Positions 34,904 through 45,371 are shown, counted from the stretch's first letter. The stretch: DNA of 64,000 nt from Lachnospiraceae bacterium (GCA_017618075.1 JAFZUY010000023.1:124001-188000); one strand, 5' to 3'. A program made the numbers and translations. The notes: generated by a model not told the origin, from the letters alone.

Positions 34904-36478
34904 ATGGTTACAGCTCAAAACCCGATTATGCCGGGATTTTATCCGGACCCTTCCATCTGCGCGGTGGGAGAAGATTACTATCTTTGCAATTCGACATTTT
35001 CATATGTTCCGGGACTTTCCCTGATGCACAGCAAAGACCTGGCACACTGGGAGCAGATAGGAAATGTACTTACAAGACATTCACAGATTCCTTTGGAAGG
35101 CGCTGACCATTCACAGGGTCTCTTCGCACCGACCATCAGATACAACAACGGAATCTTTTATGTTATATGCACCAATGTTACGCATGGCGGAAACTTCATT
35201 GTGACTGCGGAAAATCCCGAAGGTCCGTGGTCAGAGCCTCATTATCTCGAGGATGCTGACGGAATCGATCCTTCACTCTTCTTCGACGAGAATGGAAAGT
35301 GCTACTACATCGGCACACATCCCAATCCCGACGGAGGTGCCAAGTACAACGGAGACTGGTACATTTACATCGCGGAAGTTGATCTTGAAAACTGGAAGAT
35401 CGGCGAGAAGAAGGACGTCTGGAACGGCGCACTCAAAGGCTGTATCTGGCCCGAAGGTCCGCATATCTATAAAGAAAACGGTTATTACTACATCATGCAC
35501 GCAGAAGGTGGCACAGGTCCCGAGCATTCGGTAATGATTTGTCGAAGCAAGGATATCTGGGGTCCCTACGTGGGCAATCCCAAGAACCCTATTCTTACAC
35601 ACAGACATCTCGGCAAAGACTATCCGATTAAATACGTCGGACACGGAGATATCATAAAAACACCTAACGACGAGTGGTTTATGACAGTGCTTGCGGTAAG
35701 ACCTCTCGAGCGATTTACCACAATGGGCAGAGAAACCTTCCTTTGCAAATTTATCTGGGAAGACGACTGGCCCGTAGTAAATCCCGGCGTAGGAATGCTT
35801 ACGGACACGGTTGATATCGACCTTCCCGAGTGGATTCCCGAAAAAGACGCAGCTTCCTACACATGCAGAACAAACGGCAAGACTACTCTTCCCGGAACAG
35901 ACAAGGATTATGTATTTGCAAACATGAAGGAACTCGGAGACGAATTCTTATTCCTTCGCAATTACCCTGCGGATATGTATAAACTCGACGGCGAAGGCCT
36001 TAAAATAAAAGCACAGAAAGAAGATATCAAAGCAGTTGCTTCACCTTCTTTCGTTTCCATCAGACAGCAGCATCATTACTTCACATCGACGGCGATACTT
36101 GATGCAGGAACCATAAAAGAAAATGAAAGCGCAGGTCTGATTCTTTTACAGAACAACCTTTATAACCTTCAGGCTGTAATTTCAGACGGTAAGGTAAACA
36201 TGATTCTCTGCCAGGACGGCAAAGATGAAATCATCGGTAGCGCAGACATAAACGAAGTTGCTGACGGCAGCATAGTAAAGATTACCATCAAAGTCGAAGG
36301 CCTTAACACCAAAGCATTCGCAGGAGACAAGCTTCTTGGCGAAGCAGGCGTATCAAACCTTTCCACAGAAGTGGCAGGCGGATTCGTAGGCTGCTGTATC
36401 GGGCTTTACGCTTCGGGCAACGGAAACGACGGCGGATATGTATGCTTTAAGGAATTTACATACAATAAAAATAATTAA
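34904..36478 (+). CDS. GH43 beta-xylosidase/arabinofuranosidase-type glycosidase
   Basis: About 524 residues: a five-bladed beta-propeller GH43 domain (1 to about 310) with catalytic base Asp15 (GFYPDPSI), pKa-modulating Asp in DGIDPSLF and acid Glu in WPEGPHIYK, plus a C-terminal beta-sandwich (about 330-524). No signal peptide, so it would cleave imported xylo- or arabino-oligosaccharides in the cytosol. Start 34904 follows GGAGG by 7 bases; the ATG at 34883 lies within the hairpin's T-run region. Confidence 0.93.
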   Translation: MVTAQNPIMPGFYPDPSICAVGEDYYLCNSTFSYVPGLSLMHSKDLAHWEQIGNVLTRHSQIPLEGADHSQGLFAPTIRYNNGIFYVICTNVTHGGNFIVTAENPEGPWSEPHYLEDADGIDPSLFFDENGKCYYIGTHPNPDGGAKYNGDWYIYIAEVDLENWKIGEKKDVWNGALKGCIWPEGPHIYKENGYYYIMHAEGGTGPEHSVMICRSKDIWGPYVGNPKNPILTHRHLGKDYPIKYVGHGDIIKTPNDEWFMTVLAVRPLERFTTMGRETFLCKFIWEDDWPVVNPGVGMLTDTVDIDLPEWIPEKDAASYTCRTNGKTTLPGTDKDYVFANMKELGDEFLFLRNYPADMYKLDGEGLKIKAQKEDIKAVASPSFVSIRQQHHYFTSTAILDAGTIKENESAGLILLQNNLYNLQAVISDGKVNMILCQDGKDEIIGSADINEVADGSIVKITIKVEGLNTKAFAGDKLLGEAGVSNLSTEVAGGFVGCCIGLYASGNGNDGGYVCFKEFTYNKNN

Positions 36479-36510
36479 TCGTAAAGTTTATAAAACTTTA
36501 GTCCGATAAT

Positions 36511-36545
36511 TAAAAGGGATAAAGCAATTTCTTTATCCCTTTTTA
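36511..36545 (+). terminator. Terminator after the GH43 gene
   Basis: AAAAGGGATAAAG and CTTTATCCCTTTT arms around CAATTT. Confidence 0.85.
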
Positions 36546-36597
36546 AACTAAAGGAGCAATGAACAGGTGATTTTATAAAATATGTGGGGTATAAAAC

Positions 36598-37989
36598 ATG
36601 GATTATAAAAAACTCCTTGAAGAATATGATTGCAATGCCTGCGTGATGTCCATTGATATTAATCCGGACGGAACATACGGCAACATTCTCGTGGTGGACG
36701 GCAACAAACTTTACAAAGATGATATTGCTGCATTCACCGGGCATCCTTTTGTGGAAAATTCACCGTACTATGCAAGTTTTCCGAAGGATCTTAATTTTGA
36801 GGATTTTATTTACAGGTCGGCAATTCTTCATCAGAATCTTCATACATACGTAAGTCTCTACCAGATCGGACTCTGGGTAGAGATGTATCTTTTGCCGCTA
36901 AAATCCGACAAAGAAAATACAGGTTACTGTCTTTACTCATACATCGTTTCCCCGAATGCCAACGCAGGCAGCATGTCCGATATTTCTCCCGAGACTTCAT
37001 CGGCGGTTCTTTCAACCTGCGTAAAATTAAGAGGAACCGATGATTTTATGAAGACAATTCAGGAGGTAACGGAAGACATTCAAACAATTTGCAATGCACG
37101 CCGCTGCTGCATCCTGACACTCGACGAAGAAAACAATACCTGTGTTCCGCTCGGTGTTTCGAGCAAGACGGACAGCGATAATTTCCTTGAGCATGAAGAG
37201 GCGAGAAGACACTTTTACAATCTGATGCTTACCTGGGAAGAAACAATCGCGGGAAGCACCTGTCTGATAGTTAAAAACGAACAGGATATGCAGATCATAA
37301 AAGAAAGAAATCCCGAGTGGTACGAGTCATTGATGATGTTCCACGTGGACAGCATGGTAATATTCCCCTTAAAGCATCACGGACAGCTTCTGGGATATAT
37401 CTGGGCAACCAATTTTGATATAGCACATACCGTAAAAATCAAAGAAACTCTCGAACTGGCCACATTCTTTATCGGTTCCGAAATTGCAAATTATCAGATG
37501 TTAAGACGTCTGGAGATTTTAGGAACGATTGATGTAATGACCGGTACTCTTAACAGAAACGCAATGAACAACCGCGTTTCGCAGTTCGATCCCACCAAGG
37601 ATGATTCGATAAAATCCATAGGAGTTGTATTTACGGATCTTAACGGACTTAAGATGATAAACGACAACAGCGGACATCTTGAAGGAGACAGATTTCTAAA
37701 GACCGTTGCCGCGGTACTTAGACAGGTATTTATCGATGACGAGATTTACCGTGCGGGCGGCGACGAATTTATGATTCTTACCATCAATGATACGAGGGAA
37801 GAATTTGACAACAAACTTCGTGAAATCCGTGAATTATCCAAGTCCCAGAGCAAAGCCAATATGGCAATCGGAAGTTTTTACGATGACTCGGAATTAAACA
37901 TAAGAAAAGCGCTTCACAAAGCGGATGAAGATATGTATCAGGATAAGCAGGAGTATTACGCGAGACATCCTGAGTTCAGATACAGATAA
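36598..37989 (+). CDS. Diguanylate cyclase with GAF-like sensor
   Basis: 463 residues, cytosolic. An unassigned N-terminal domain (about 1-130), a GAF-like domain (about 145-300) and a GGDEF domain (about 300-460) with VMTGTLNRNAMNNR, FTDLNGLKMIND and an intact AGGDEF active site (near 386-391). It makes cyclic di-GMP from two GTP. No RxxD inhibitory site is evident just before the motif. Single gene with a terminator at 37998. Confidence 0.92.
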   Translation: MDYKKLLEEYDCNACVMSIDINPDGTYGNILVVDGNKLYKDDIAAFTGHPFVENSPYYASFPKDLNFEDFIYRSAILHQNLHTYVSLYQIGLWVEMYLLPLKSDKENTGYCLYSYIVSPNANAGSMSDISPETSSAVLSTCVKLRGTDDFMKTIQEVTEDIQTICNARRCCILTLDEENNTCVPLGVSSKTDSDNFLEHEEARRHFYNLMLTWEETIAGSTCLIVKNEQDMQIIKERNPEWYESLMMFHVDSMVIFPLKHHGQLLGYIWATNFDIAHTVKIKETLELATFFIGSEIANYQMLRRLEILGTIDVMTGTLNRNAMNNRVSQFDPTKDDSIKSIGVVFTDLNGLKMINDNSGHLEGDRFLKTVAAVLRQVFIDDEIYRAGGDEFMILTINDTREEFDNKLREIRELSKSQSKANMAIGSFYDDSELNIRKALHKADEDMYQDKQEYYARHPEFRYR

Positions 37990-37997
37990 AAGATAAG

Positions 37998-38027
37998 AGC
38001 CGACTCCTTAAGGAGCCGGCTTTTTTA
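37998..38027. terminator. Bidirectional terminator
   Basis: AGCCGACTCC and GGAGCCGGCT around TTAA, then T run; lies between the convergent cyclase and patatin genes. Confidence 0.85.
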
Positions 38028-38028
38028 A

Positions 38029-38877
38029 TTATTCTCCGAGATATTCTTTTAAGGCAGCGAGTCTTTTATGAGCTTCGCTTCTGCCCATCTGATAAACTCT
38101 CTCGAGTTCGTCGGGATTGTTTTCAGTTCTGCTTATACCGAGCGATTCGGGAGGCCTGATGACGAAGAGCTTTCCTTCTTTTTCTCTTTCTTTTATGGCA
38201 GCAGTCATATCGTTGTAAAGATTGTGACGATTGTCCATTATCTTTGCAATATTTGGATATTCTTTAAGGGCATGTCTGTAAATAATCATGCCTTTTGTTT
38301 TTTTCTTTACGTAATCTGCGGGCTGGGTAAGTACAGCTACATTCTTATCATAACCTAAGCTTTCGACAAATTCGTAAGGGATGGGGCAGACGATACCGCC
38401 ATCCAAAAGTGTGTAGCCGTCCACATGTACAAAATTTGATACGCCGGGCATTGAGGCCGAAGCCTGCATCCAGGTAACATCGTTTTCGCCGCCGTCAGTG
38501 CATTTATGAAAGATTACCTCACCGTTTTCGAGATTGGTTGCTCCTACATAAAACTCGAAAGGATCTTTTGCAAAAGTCTCGCGGTCGAAAGGATCGAGAA
38601 CATCGGGAATTTCATGATAACAGAAATCCACGCCGTATAAATCACCCGTTTTTCGTAAGGATTTGAAACTGCAGAATCTCCAGTCCTTGCAGTATTTTTT
38701 GGTATATCTTATCCCTCGCCCAATCTGTTTTGATTTGTAATTAATTCCGAATAAAGCGCCTGCAGAAATTCCCGCACCGCCGTCAAAACGAATGTTTTCT
38801 TCCATAAAAACATCGATTACGCCGCAGGTAAACATTCCGCGCATTGCTCCGCCTTCAAGTATCAGTCCTCTGGTCAT
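38029..38877 (-). CDS. Patatin-like phospholipase
   Basis: 282 residues of the bacterial RssA/YjjU-type patatin group. Oxyanion motif EGGAMRGMF (9-16), nucleophile GISAGA (Ser38) and the catalytic Asp in LLDGGIVCP (near 157). Probably a cytosolic lipid acyl hydrolase. Stop and start positions show it is followed upstream by the AraC gene on the same strand, 15 bases apart. Confidence 0.93.
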   Translation of the reverse strand: MTRGLILEGGAMRGMFTCGVIDVFMEENIRFDGGAGISAGALFGINYKSKQIGRGIRYTKKYCKDWRFCSFKSLRKTGDLYGVDFCYHEIPDVLDPFDRETFAKDPFEFYVGATNLENGEVIFHKCTDGGENDVTWMQASASMPGVSNFVHVDGYTLLDGGIVCPIPYEFVESLGYDKNVAVLTQPADYVKKKTKGMIIYRHALKEYPNIAKIMDNRHNLYNDMTAAIKEREKEGKLFVIRPPESLGISRTENNPDELERVYQMGRSEAHKRLAALKEYLGE

Positions 38878-38892
38878 AATTTTCTCCGTAAT

Positions 38893-39804
38893 TTATCTGT
38901 TAAAATATTCAGTCGGTGTTGTGTGAACGCTGTTTGATTTAAAACTTCGCGGCGATTCGCCGTAGTATTTTTTAAACGCCTCGCCCATATAGCTTGCGCT
39001 CGAAAAGCCCGTGATGTATGCAATCTCCGACATCGAAAGGTTTGTAGTGTTTAAAAGCTCAGCCACTTTGCTGACTCTGAAACGTGTCAGGTTTTCGATG
39101 GGCGTCTGATCCGTATATTTATGGAAAAGATTGTTGCAGAAAGTCCTGCTGACCGAACCCGCCTGCGCGATATCGTCGAGGCTTATGTTCGAATCGTAGT
39201 TTTCCTGGATAAAGGTAAGCATGGCTTTAAGCGAATCCACCTGCGAGTCGGAATATTTGTTTTGATGCTCGAGGTCTCCACAGGCTTTTAAGATCTGTTC
39301 CCAGATATCATAAAAGGTCTTTGTGAGCAAAAATGCGTTTCCGAGATACTCGGGCGCCTTCGTCATGGCCTTAAACATTTTCTTACCTGTTTCTTCGCTC
39401 TTTTTAAACCTGATAAAAGGAATATTCGGATTGTCCGTAACGGCTTTTATGTAGTTATTTTCAACCACGTTCGATGCGCAGAGAATCCTCGGGTGGAAAA
39501 TGACGATAACGTAATCCGTCCGCTCAGGTCTTTTTGGAGCGTTAAAATGAATCTGACGGGAATTGACGAATATCGTATCGCCCTCGTCGAGACGGATTTC
39601 TTTGCCGTTTATGCTGTAATTAAGCCATCCGTTCGTGACGGTTAAAAGCTCCACGTCATCGTGAAAATGCGCATCGTAGGTCCAGGTCGACGAAGGAAAC
39701 GCATAACCTCTGTAAACATATGAAGGGAAATTGGGATCGTCGTAATTGACCATCTCCGAGCCGTTGGTTCTTTTCTGAATAAAGCCTCTCCATTCCTGAA
39801 TCAT
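38893..39804 (-). CDS. AraC-family transcriptional regulator
   Basis: 303 residues: cupin-like N-terminal sensor (AHFHDDVELLTVTNGWLNYS, EGDTIFVNSRQIHFNA) and C-terminal double helix-turn-helix (ISLDDIAQAGSVSRTFCNNL, MSEIAYITGFSSASYMGEAF, YYGESPRSFK). Start 39804 is preceded by GAGGTG; a longer reading to 39888 lacks a ribosome site. It may control the patatin gene or the divergent ABC exporter. Confidence 0.93.
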   Translation of the reverse strand: MIQEWRGFIQKRTNGSEMVNYDDPNFPSYVYRGYAFPSSTWTYDAHFHDDVELLTVTNGWLNYSINGKEIRLDEGDTIFVNSRQIHFNAPKRPERTDYVIVIFHPRILCASNVVENNYIKAVTDNPNIPFIRFKKSEETGKKMFKAMTKAPEYLGNAFLLTKTFYDIWEQILKACGDLEHQNKYSDSQVDSLKAMLTFIQENYDSNISLDDIAQAGSVSRTFCNNLFHKYTDQTPIENLTRFRVSKVAELLNTTNLSMSEIAYITGFSSASYMGEAFKKYYGESPRSFKSNSVHTTPTEYFNR

Positions 39805-40011
39805 AGGCACCTCATAAAACACAAACAAATTTTCACAAATCAACAAAAAAGAATTCGCAAATCCTTTATTTTTGTAAATATTAACCACAATTTTACCACA
39901 AAATTACAGTTGTGTAAAATTGTTATAAATTCATGAAATATTTAGGGTGTTAATAAGGACAGCAGTGTAATATACTTTCAAACCATAAAGAACACGAAAA
40001 GGAGGAAAGAT

Positions 40012-41742
40012 ATGAAAAAGAATTTAGCTAAAATGGCAAGCTACTATAAGCCTTATCTCGGAACATTTCTGCTTGATCTGTTCTTTGCATTTCTTGCCTC
40101 CGCTATAACTTTGATTATTCCTTTGGTAGTAAGATATATAACTTCCAATCTGGAAGAGATAAAGGCCAACGGTGATGTCAGACGTATCCTTATTTTAGGC
40201 GGCGTTCTTATTGTTTTGGTTGCAATTTACTTTGTATCCAAGTACTACATCTCCTACGTCGGCCACGTAATGGGTGCGAAAATCGAATACAACATGCGAT
40301 CGGAAATATTTGCGCATTACCAAAAACTGTCGTTCTCGTTTTACGATGAGCAAAAAGTAGGGTCGCTTATGAGTAGAGTCACAAGCGACCTTTTTGATAT
40401 CACGGAACTTTTGCACCACGGACCTGAAAACCTGACAATATCGATCATAAAAATCACTGGCGCGTTCATTATATTATCAAGCATCAGCTGGCATTTAACG
40501 ATTGCGGCATTTGCTTTAGTTCCGCTTATGCTCTTTTATGCGATCTTCATGAACAGAAGAATGAGAAGAGCCTTCAGGGAAAACAGAGTAAAGATTGCAG
40601 ACATCAACTCGCAGATTGAAGACAACTTATCCGGCATCAGAGTGGTTAAGTCATTTGCCAACGAAGATATAGAGAACAGAAAATTCAAGCAGGGAAACGA
40701 CGCATTCCTTAAGGCGAAGAGAAACAGCTATCTTTACATGGGCTTTTTCCATTCGGGAATGACTTCTTTTACGATCTTAATAAACGTAATCGTCATTATG
40801 GCGGGTGGAGTTCTGCTCGTAAAAGACATAGTAAACGTTCCGGATTTTGTGGCATTCCTTTTATACATTAATGTATTTACCGAGCCGATTCAGACACTGG
40901 TCGAGTTCACAGAGCAGTTCCAGAACGGTTACACGGGCTTTGAAAGATTTGCAGAGATTATGGCGATTGAGCCCGATATCGAGGATAAGCCGGGTGCAGT
41001 TGAGCTTAAGGATGTTAAGGGCGACATCAGATTTGATGATGTTTCCTTCAGATATAAAGACAGCGCGCACAGAGTTTTAAGACACATTAATTTAGATGTT
41101 AAAGCTGGCTCGTATGTGGCTTTAGTCGGATCTTCGGGCGGCGGAAAAACGACTCTCTGCAGTCTGATTCCAAGATTTTATGAGGTATCAAACGGAAGCA
41201 TTTCCATCGACGGCAAGGACATCCGCGATGTGACGCTTAAGAGCCTTAGAGACAATATCGGTATCGTGCAGCAGGATGTATATCTTTTTGCAGGCAACGT
41301 TTATGACAATATTTTATACGGCAGGCCCGATGCGACGAGAGAAGAAGTCATTGCGGCGGCCAAGCTTGCAAACGCGCACGAATTCATCGAAGAACTGCCA
41401 AACGGTTATGAAACCGACATAGGCCAGAGAGGCGTGAAGCTTTCGGGAGGACAGAAACAGAGACTGTCCATCGCGAGAGTATTCTTAAAGAATCCGCCTA
41501 TTCTTATCTTTGATGAGGCGACAAGTGCTCTTGATAACGAGAGCGAAAATATCGTAAAAGAATCGCTTGAAAAGCTTGCAGCCAACAGAACCACGTTCGT
41601 TATCGCACACAGATTATCGACGATAAAGAATGCCGAGAGAATCTTGGTTCTCACGGAAAAAGGTATCGAAGAGACAGGTACGCATGATGAGCTGATGGCA
41701 ATGAACGGAATTTACGCACAGCTTTACAAGTGGACGAGATAA
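40012..41742 (+). CDS. ABC exporter, fused membrane and ATPase domains
   Basis: 576 residues: six membrane helices (about 15-310), then the ATPase with Walker A GSSGGGKTT (near 373), signature LSGGQKQRLSIAR and Walker B ILIFDEATSALD, and the switch IAHRLSTIKNAERI. A homodimeric MsbA/YheI-type exporter by layout. AGGAGG ribosome site. Divergent from the AraC regulator. Confidence 0.95.
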   Translation: MKKNLAKMASYYKPYLGTFLLDLFFAFLASAITLIIPLVVRYITSNLEEIKANGDVRRILILGGVLIVLVAIYFVSKYYISYVGHVMGAKIEYNMRSEIFAHYQKLSFSFYDEQKVGSLMSRVTSDLFDITELLHHGPENLTISIIKITGAFIILSSISWHLTIAAFALVPLMLFYAIFMNRRMRRAFRENRVKIADINSQIEDNLSGIRVVKSFANEDIENRKFKQGNDAFLKAKRNSYLYMGFFHSGMTSFTILINVIVIMAGGVLLVKDIVNVPDFVAFLLYINVFTEPIQTLVEFTEQFQNGYTGFERFAEIMAIEPDIEDKPGAVELKDVKGDIRFDDVSFRYKDSAHRVLRHINLDVKAGSYVALVGSSGGGKTTLCSLIPRFYEVSNGSISIDGKDIRDVTLKSLRDNIGIVQQDVYLFAGNVYDNILYGRPDATREEVIAAAKLANAHEFIEELPNGYETDIGQRGVKLSGGQKQRLSIARVFLKNPPILIFDEATSALDNESENIVKESLEKLAANRTTFVIAHRLSTIKNAERILVLTEKGIEETGTHDELMAMNGIYAQLYKWTR

Positions 41743-41805
41743 AAGCTTTCCCGCTTAAGAGAACGGTTAGGCGGGAAGCATATTTAGGAAAGATAAGGTG
41801 AAAAC

Positions 41806-42588
41806 ATGAAGATAGATGAAATAAGGACTTTGGAAAAGAAAGCCGCGAACGGATGGGTGGCTTTTGAAACACAAGAATATGACGGCTGGGAGATGCGTTT
41901 CGGTAACGGCTATACAGGACGTGCCAACTCGATCAGTGTATATGAAGATTCGACCAAGCGACTGGAAGATAAGGTTGTTTATTGTGAAAATCTTTACAAA
42001 GCGCAGGGTCTGCCATGCAATTTTAAGGTTACAGATGCTGACAAGGAATTATCCGAATACCTTTTACACAGAGGATACAAGGTGGTAACACCGTCCGATG
42101 TTATGATCCTTGATACCGACAGCGAAGAGTTTGCAAAAGTTTTATCCGACGAGGGAATTGAAGAAAACTCAGAAGCCTTCAAGGATGTAATCTTTAGCGA
42201 CGAGCCGGCAGAATGGTTTGATCCGTACTTCGAATTCGAAGGCTTTACGGATGAAAAAAAGATAGAAACCTACAAGCAGTTTCATGCGAATACAAAGGTT
42301 GAAAAACTATATGTCACGGTTCTTAAGGACGGTAAGCCCGTAGCGGTTGCATCATGTGCTATCGAAGGAGAGTACAGTCTTTTGCATAACGTAATTGTTA
42401 ATCCCGCATACCGCGGTTTAGGCCTTGGAAAAAAGCTCTGCCTTGCAGCTATCTTTAAGTCCAAGGAATTGGGAGCGAAGTATTCATACCTTCAGGTAAT
42501 TAAGGATAATAACGTGGCAATAAACCTTTACAATAAGCTCGGATACAAGAAGATTTACGAATACTGTTATCTGAAGCAGAACAAATAA
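41806..42588 (+). CDS. GNAT acetyltransferase
   Basis: 260 residues; the acetyl-CoA binding part is in the C-terminal half (LHNVIVNPAYRGLGLGKKLC, then YLQVIKDNNVAINLYNKLGY). The N-terminal half resembles a degenerate second GNAT domain. Substrate unknown. It stands between two ABC transporter units. Confidence 0.88.
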   Translation: MKIDEIRTLEKKAANGWVAFETQEYDGWEMRFGNGYTGRANSISVYEDSTKRLEDKVVYCENLYKAQGLPCNFKVTDADKELSEYLLHRGYKVVTPSDVMILDTDSEEFAKVLSDEGIEENSEAFKDVIFSDEPAEWFDPYFEFEGFTDEKKIETYKQFHANTKVEKLYVTVLKDGKPVAVASCAIEGEYSLLHNVIVNPAYRGLGLGKKLCLAAIFKSKELGAKYSYLQVIKDNNVAINLYNKLGYKKIYEYCYLKQNK

Positions 42589-42615
42589 ACGAAATTTTTC
42601 GTGAAAGGAAAAGAA

Positions 42616-43677
42616 ATGGAATACGTAATTGAACTTAAAAATGTAGATAAAGAATTTAAAGTTTTAAACAGACATGAAGGCTTGAAAGGAAGTTTTCAGG
42701 ATCTTTTCTCAAGAGATTACAAGATCATAAAAGCCGTAAACAACGTGTCTATGAATATCAAACCCGGCGAAATCGTAGGGTACTTAGGACCCAACGGCGC
42801 CGGCAAATCAACCACCATCAAAATGATGACAGGCGTTTTGCAGCCCTCAGGCGGTGAAATCTTTGTAAACGGAAGAATTCCTTACAAGAACAGAACAGCC
42901 AATGCGCAGAATATCGGCGTAGTTTTCGGACAGCGTTCACAGCTCTGGTGGTCACTTCCTTTAATTGAGTCTTTTAAGCTCTTAAAGGATATTTACAAGA
43001 TTTCAGACAAGGATTACAAGGACATGCTCGCTTTGTACGAATCGCTTGTAGACATCAAGGAGCTTTATTCAAAGCCCGTTCGTCAGATGTCTTTAGGACA
43101 GAGAACCTTAAGCGATATCCTGGCGGCATTCTTACACAATCCGCCCATCGTTTTCCTCGATGAGCCGACCATCGGTCTCGACGTTTCGATGAAGGCGAAG
43201 ATCCGAAACCTCATAAAAGCGCTCAACAAAGAAAAGAATACAACAGTTATTCTTACAACCCACGACATGGGCGACGTTGATGCTCTGTGCGAGAGAATCG
43301 TCATAATCGATAAGGGTACCATGCTCTACGACAATGACATCGAGCACTTAAGAAGCTTCTTCGGAGCATACAGAACCCTGCTTTTAAAGACAAAGAAACA
43401 TCCCGAGGAACTTTCCGACGAGGAAAGAAATGCAGAACTTGCGAATGTCGAAACAATCGTAAAAGAAGATTTCGCTGATAAGGATTTCACTTTCTCGTTA
43501 TCAGACGAAGGCTGGTGCAGCATTCTTATCGACGAAAATCAGGTAAGACTTATGAAGGTTTTAAACCACATCCAGGAAAAGATGAAGGTTTATGATGTTC
43601 GTCTTGAGGAAATCTCCACAGAGAGCGTTATCCGTAAGATATACGAGGACGCTGAGAATATGAAAAAAGCAAACTAG
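42616..43677 (+). CDS. ABC transporter ATP-binding protein (ABC-2 type)
   Basis: About 353 residues. Walker A GPNGAGKST, signature-like MSLGQRTLSDIL, Walker B IVFLDEPTIGLDVS, followed by a C-terminal domain. It matches the COG4586 ATPases paired with two ABC-2 permeases. ATG 42616 is preferred to a GTG at 42601 because AAAGGA lies between them. Confidence 0.93.
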   Translation: MEYVIELKNVDKEFKVLNRHEGLKGSFQDLFSRDYKIIKAVNNVSMNIKPGEIVGYLGPNGAGKSTTIKMMTGVLQPSGGEIFVNGRIPYKNRTANAQNIGVVFGQRSQLWWSLPLIESFKLLKDIYKISDKDYKDMLALYESLVDIKELYSKPVRQMSLGQRTLSDILAAFLHNPPIVFLDEPTIGLDVSMKAKIRNLIKALNKEKNTTVILTTHDMGDVDALCERIVIIDKGTMLYDNDIEHLRSFFGAYRTLLLKTKKHPEELSDEERNAELANVETIVKEDFADKDFTFSLSDEGWCSILIDENQVRLMKVLNHIQEKMKVYDVRLEEISTESVIRKIYEDAENMKKAN

Positions 43678-43686
43678 GAGAATACA

Positions 43687-44493
43687 ATGAGAGTTAAAGC
43701 TTGCGTTGCCCTTACAAAGGCTTCAATCATGGACTTTTTACAGTTCAGACTAAGTGCCTTTGTAATGCTTCTTGGCAACATTATATATTTAATAGTTATT
43801 TACAATTTATGGCGTGCAATTTACGCATCCGTGGATAACGCAACCATCAACGGTATGAGTTTCAACGATACCATGATTTATCTGGTACTCGCATCCGCTC
43901 AGTTTACTTTTATGGAAGCTTATCTTGTATGGATGATGGGAAGAGCCATTCAGAGCGGTAAGATAGTGCTTGATCTGTTAAAGCCCGTACCGTACGCCCA
44001 GTATCTTTTATTCGGGCTTGAAGGCGGAAACCTTTGCGCGTTTGTCGTGACATTTATTCCGACATTTATCATTGTTCAGATTATCACTAAAGGCGCCATC
44101 CACATGGGCATTAACATTCTTTTTTACCTTGCGGCGGCTCTTTTAGGAATGATTATCAACTTTGCAATCGACTTTTTTGTCGGAACAATATGTCTTTACA
44201 CACAGTCTACCTGGGGTATCAATATCATGAAGGAAGTTGTTGTGCTCTTCTTATCGGGCGCTACCGTTCCTCTGGCATTTTTCCCGGAGACTCTTAAAAG
44301 AATTGCATATTTTTTACCGTTCCATGCGATTTACAATACTCCGCTCACTTTCCTTACAAAGGGTCAGGAGCTTGGAATCGGCGAATCGTTTCTGATGCTC
44401 GGCGAACAGCTTATCTGGGCAGTGGTTTTACTGCTTATCGGTAAGATTTTCTGGAAGCTCTCCGAGAGAATAATCACGGTGAACGGAGGCTAA
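43687..44493 (+). CDS. ABC-2 type permease (COG4587-like)
   Basis: 268 residues, six hydrophobic helices, with the family-like WRAIYASVDNATINGMSFND loop and LSGATVPLAFFPETLKRI near the C-terminus. Nine bases after the ATPase. Forms an exporter with the next permease. Confidence 0.9.
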   Translation: MRVKACVALTKASIMDFLQFRLSAFVMLLGNIIYLIVIYNLWRAIYASVDNATINGMSFNDTMIYLVLASAQFTFMEAYLVWMMGRAIQSGKIVLDLLKPVPYAQYLLFGLEGGNLCAFVVTFIPTFIIVQIITKGAIHMGINILFYLAAALLGMIINFAIDFFVGTICLYTQSTWGINIMKEVVVLFLSGATVPLAFFPETLKRIAYFLPFHAIYNTPLTFLTKGQELGIGESFLMLGEQLIWAVVLLLIGKIFWKLSERIITVNGG

Positions 44494-44494
44494 A

Positions 44495-45292
44495 ATGAAA
44501 AGATTAGGATTTTACATATCAATTTACAGAAAAATAATTATCCAGGACATAAAAAGTAAAATGAGCTATCGTTCGGACTTTATCATTTCCATGATCGGAA
44601 TGATTTTAACAGATATATCCGAACTTTTGGCATTTTACATTATGTTCCTAAACTTCCCCAGTGTCTGCGGATGGTCATACCACGAGATGCTTTTCTTATA
44701 CGGTTTCTCACTGGTTGCACTGACACCGCTTCAGTGTCTCTTTGACAACAACTGGAATTTAAGACATTACGTTTATGAAGGCGATTTTATCAAATACTGC
44801 TTCCGCCCCATCAATATCTTCTTTTACTTTATTTCGGAAGACTTTGATACCAAGGGCTTGGGACAGTTTTTCGTAGGAATGGGAACCATCATTTACGCAT
44901 GGTACAAGCTTAAGCTGCCGGTAACATTTTTTAATATCGCAGCATTAATCGTGGCAATCATCGCGGCTTCGCTTTTCATGGTTTCAATCATGAACATAGC
45001 TGCGGCAAGCTGCTTTTTCCTTCAAAACTCGGGATATATTATGGTTACAATGAACAAGTTCAGGGATTACGCAAAGTATCCCGTAACCATATTCCCGCTG
45101 TTTTTCAGAATTATATTTACCTTTATAATTCCGATAGCTTTTATAGCGTACTTCCCGAGTCTCGTAATTTTACGTCCTCAGGAAATACCTTTCCTTACCT
45201 GGTTTTCACCCGTGTACGGCTTGATTTTCTTTTACATCTCATACAGAATATGGATGTGGGGAGCAGGCAAATATTCGGGTACCGGTTCGTGA
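44495..45292 (+). CDS. ABC-2 type permease (COG3694-like)
   Basis: 265 residues, six membrane helices; family-type segments MSYRSDFIISMIGMILTDIS, GDFIKYCFRPINIFF and YPVTIFPLFFRIIFTF. One base after the previous stop. Substrate unknown. Confidence 0.9.
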   Translation: MKRLGFYISIYRKIIIQDIKSKMSYRSDFIISMIGMILTDISELLAFYIMFLNFPSVCGWSYHEMLFLYGFSLVALTPLQCLFDNNWNLRHYVYEGDFIKYCFRPINIFFYFISEDFDTKGLGQFFVGMGTIIYAWYKLKLPVTFFNIAALIVAIIAASLFMVSIMNIAAASCFFLQNSGYIMVTMNKFRDYAKYPVTIFPLFFRIIFTFIIPIAFIAYFPSLVILRPQEIPFLTWFSPVYGLIFFYISYRIWMWGAGKYSGTGS

Positions 45293-45294
45293 TT

Positions 45295-45322
45295 AAAAAG
45301 CCGTCTGAAAAGGCGGCTTTAG
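45295..45322 (+). terminator. Weak terminator-like hairpin
   Basis: AAAGCCGTCT and AGGCGGCTTT arms around GAAA, without a strong T run. Confidence 0.45.
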
Positions 45323-45371
45323 TATTACAAAAAATAATTGAAAATTTAGCCGGAAGCTGAGAAAGGGCATT

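Noticed and set aside
38029-38877. Patatin as a CBASS-type defence effector
   Set aside because: No cyclic-nucleotide synthase (CD-NTase) or sensor domain nearby; the GGDEF gene next to it is an ordinary diguanylate cyclase transcribed convergently, and the protein fits the general RssA-like patatins.
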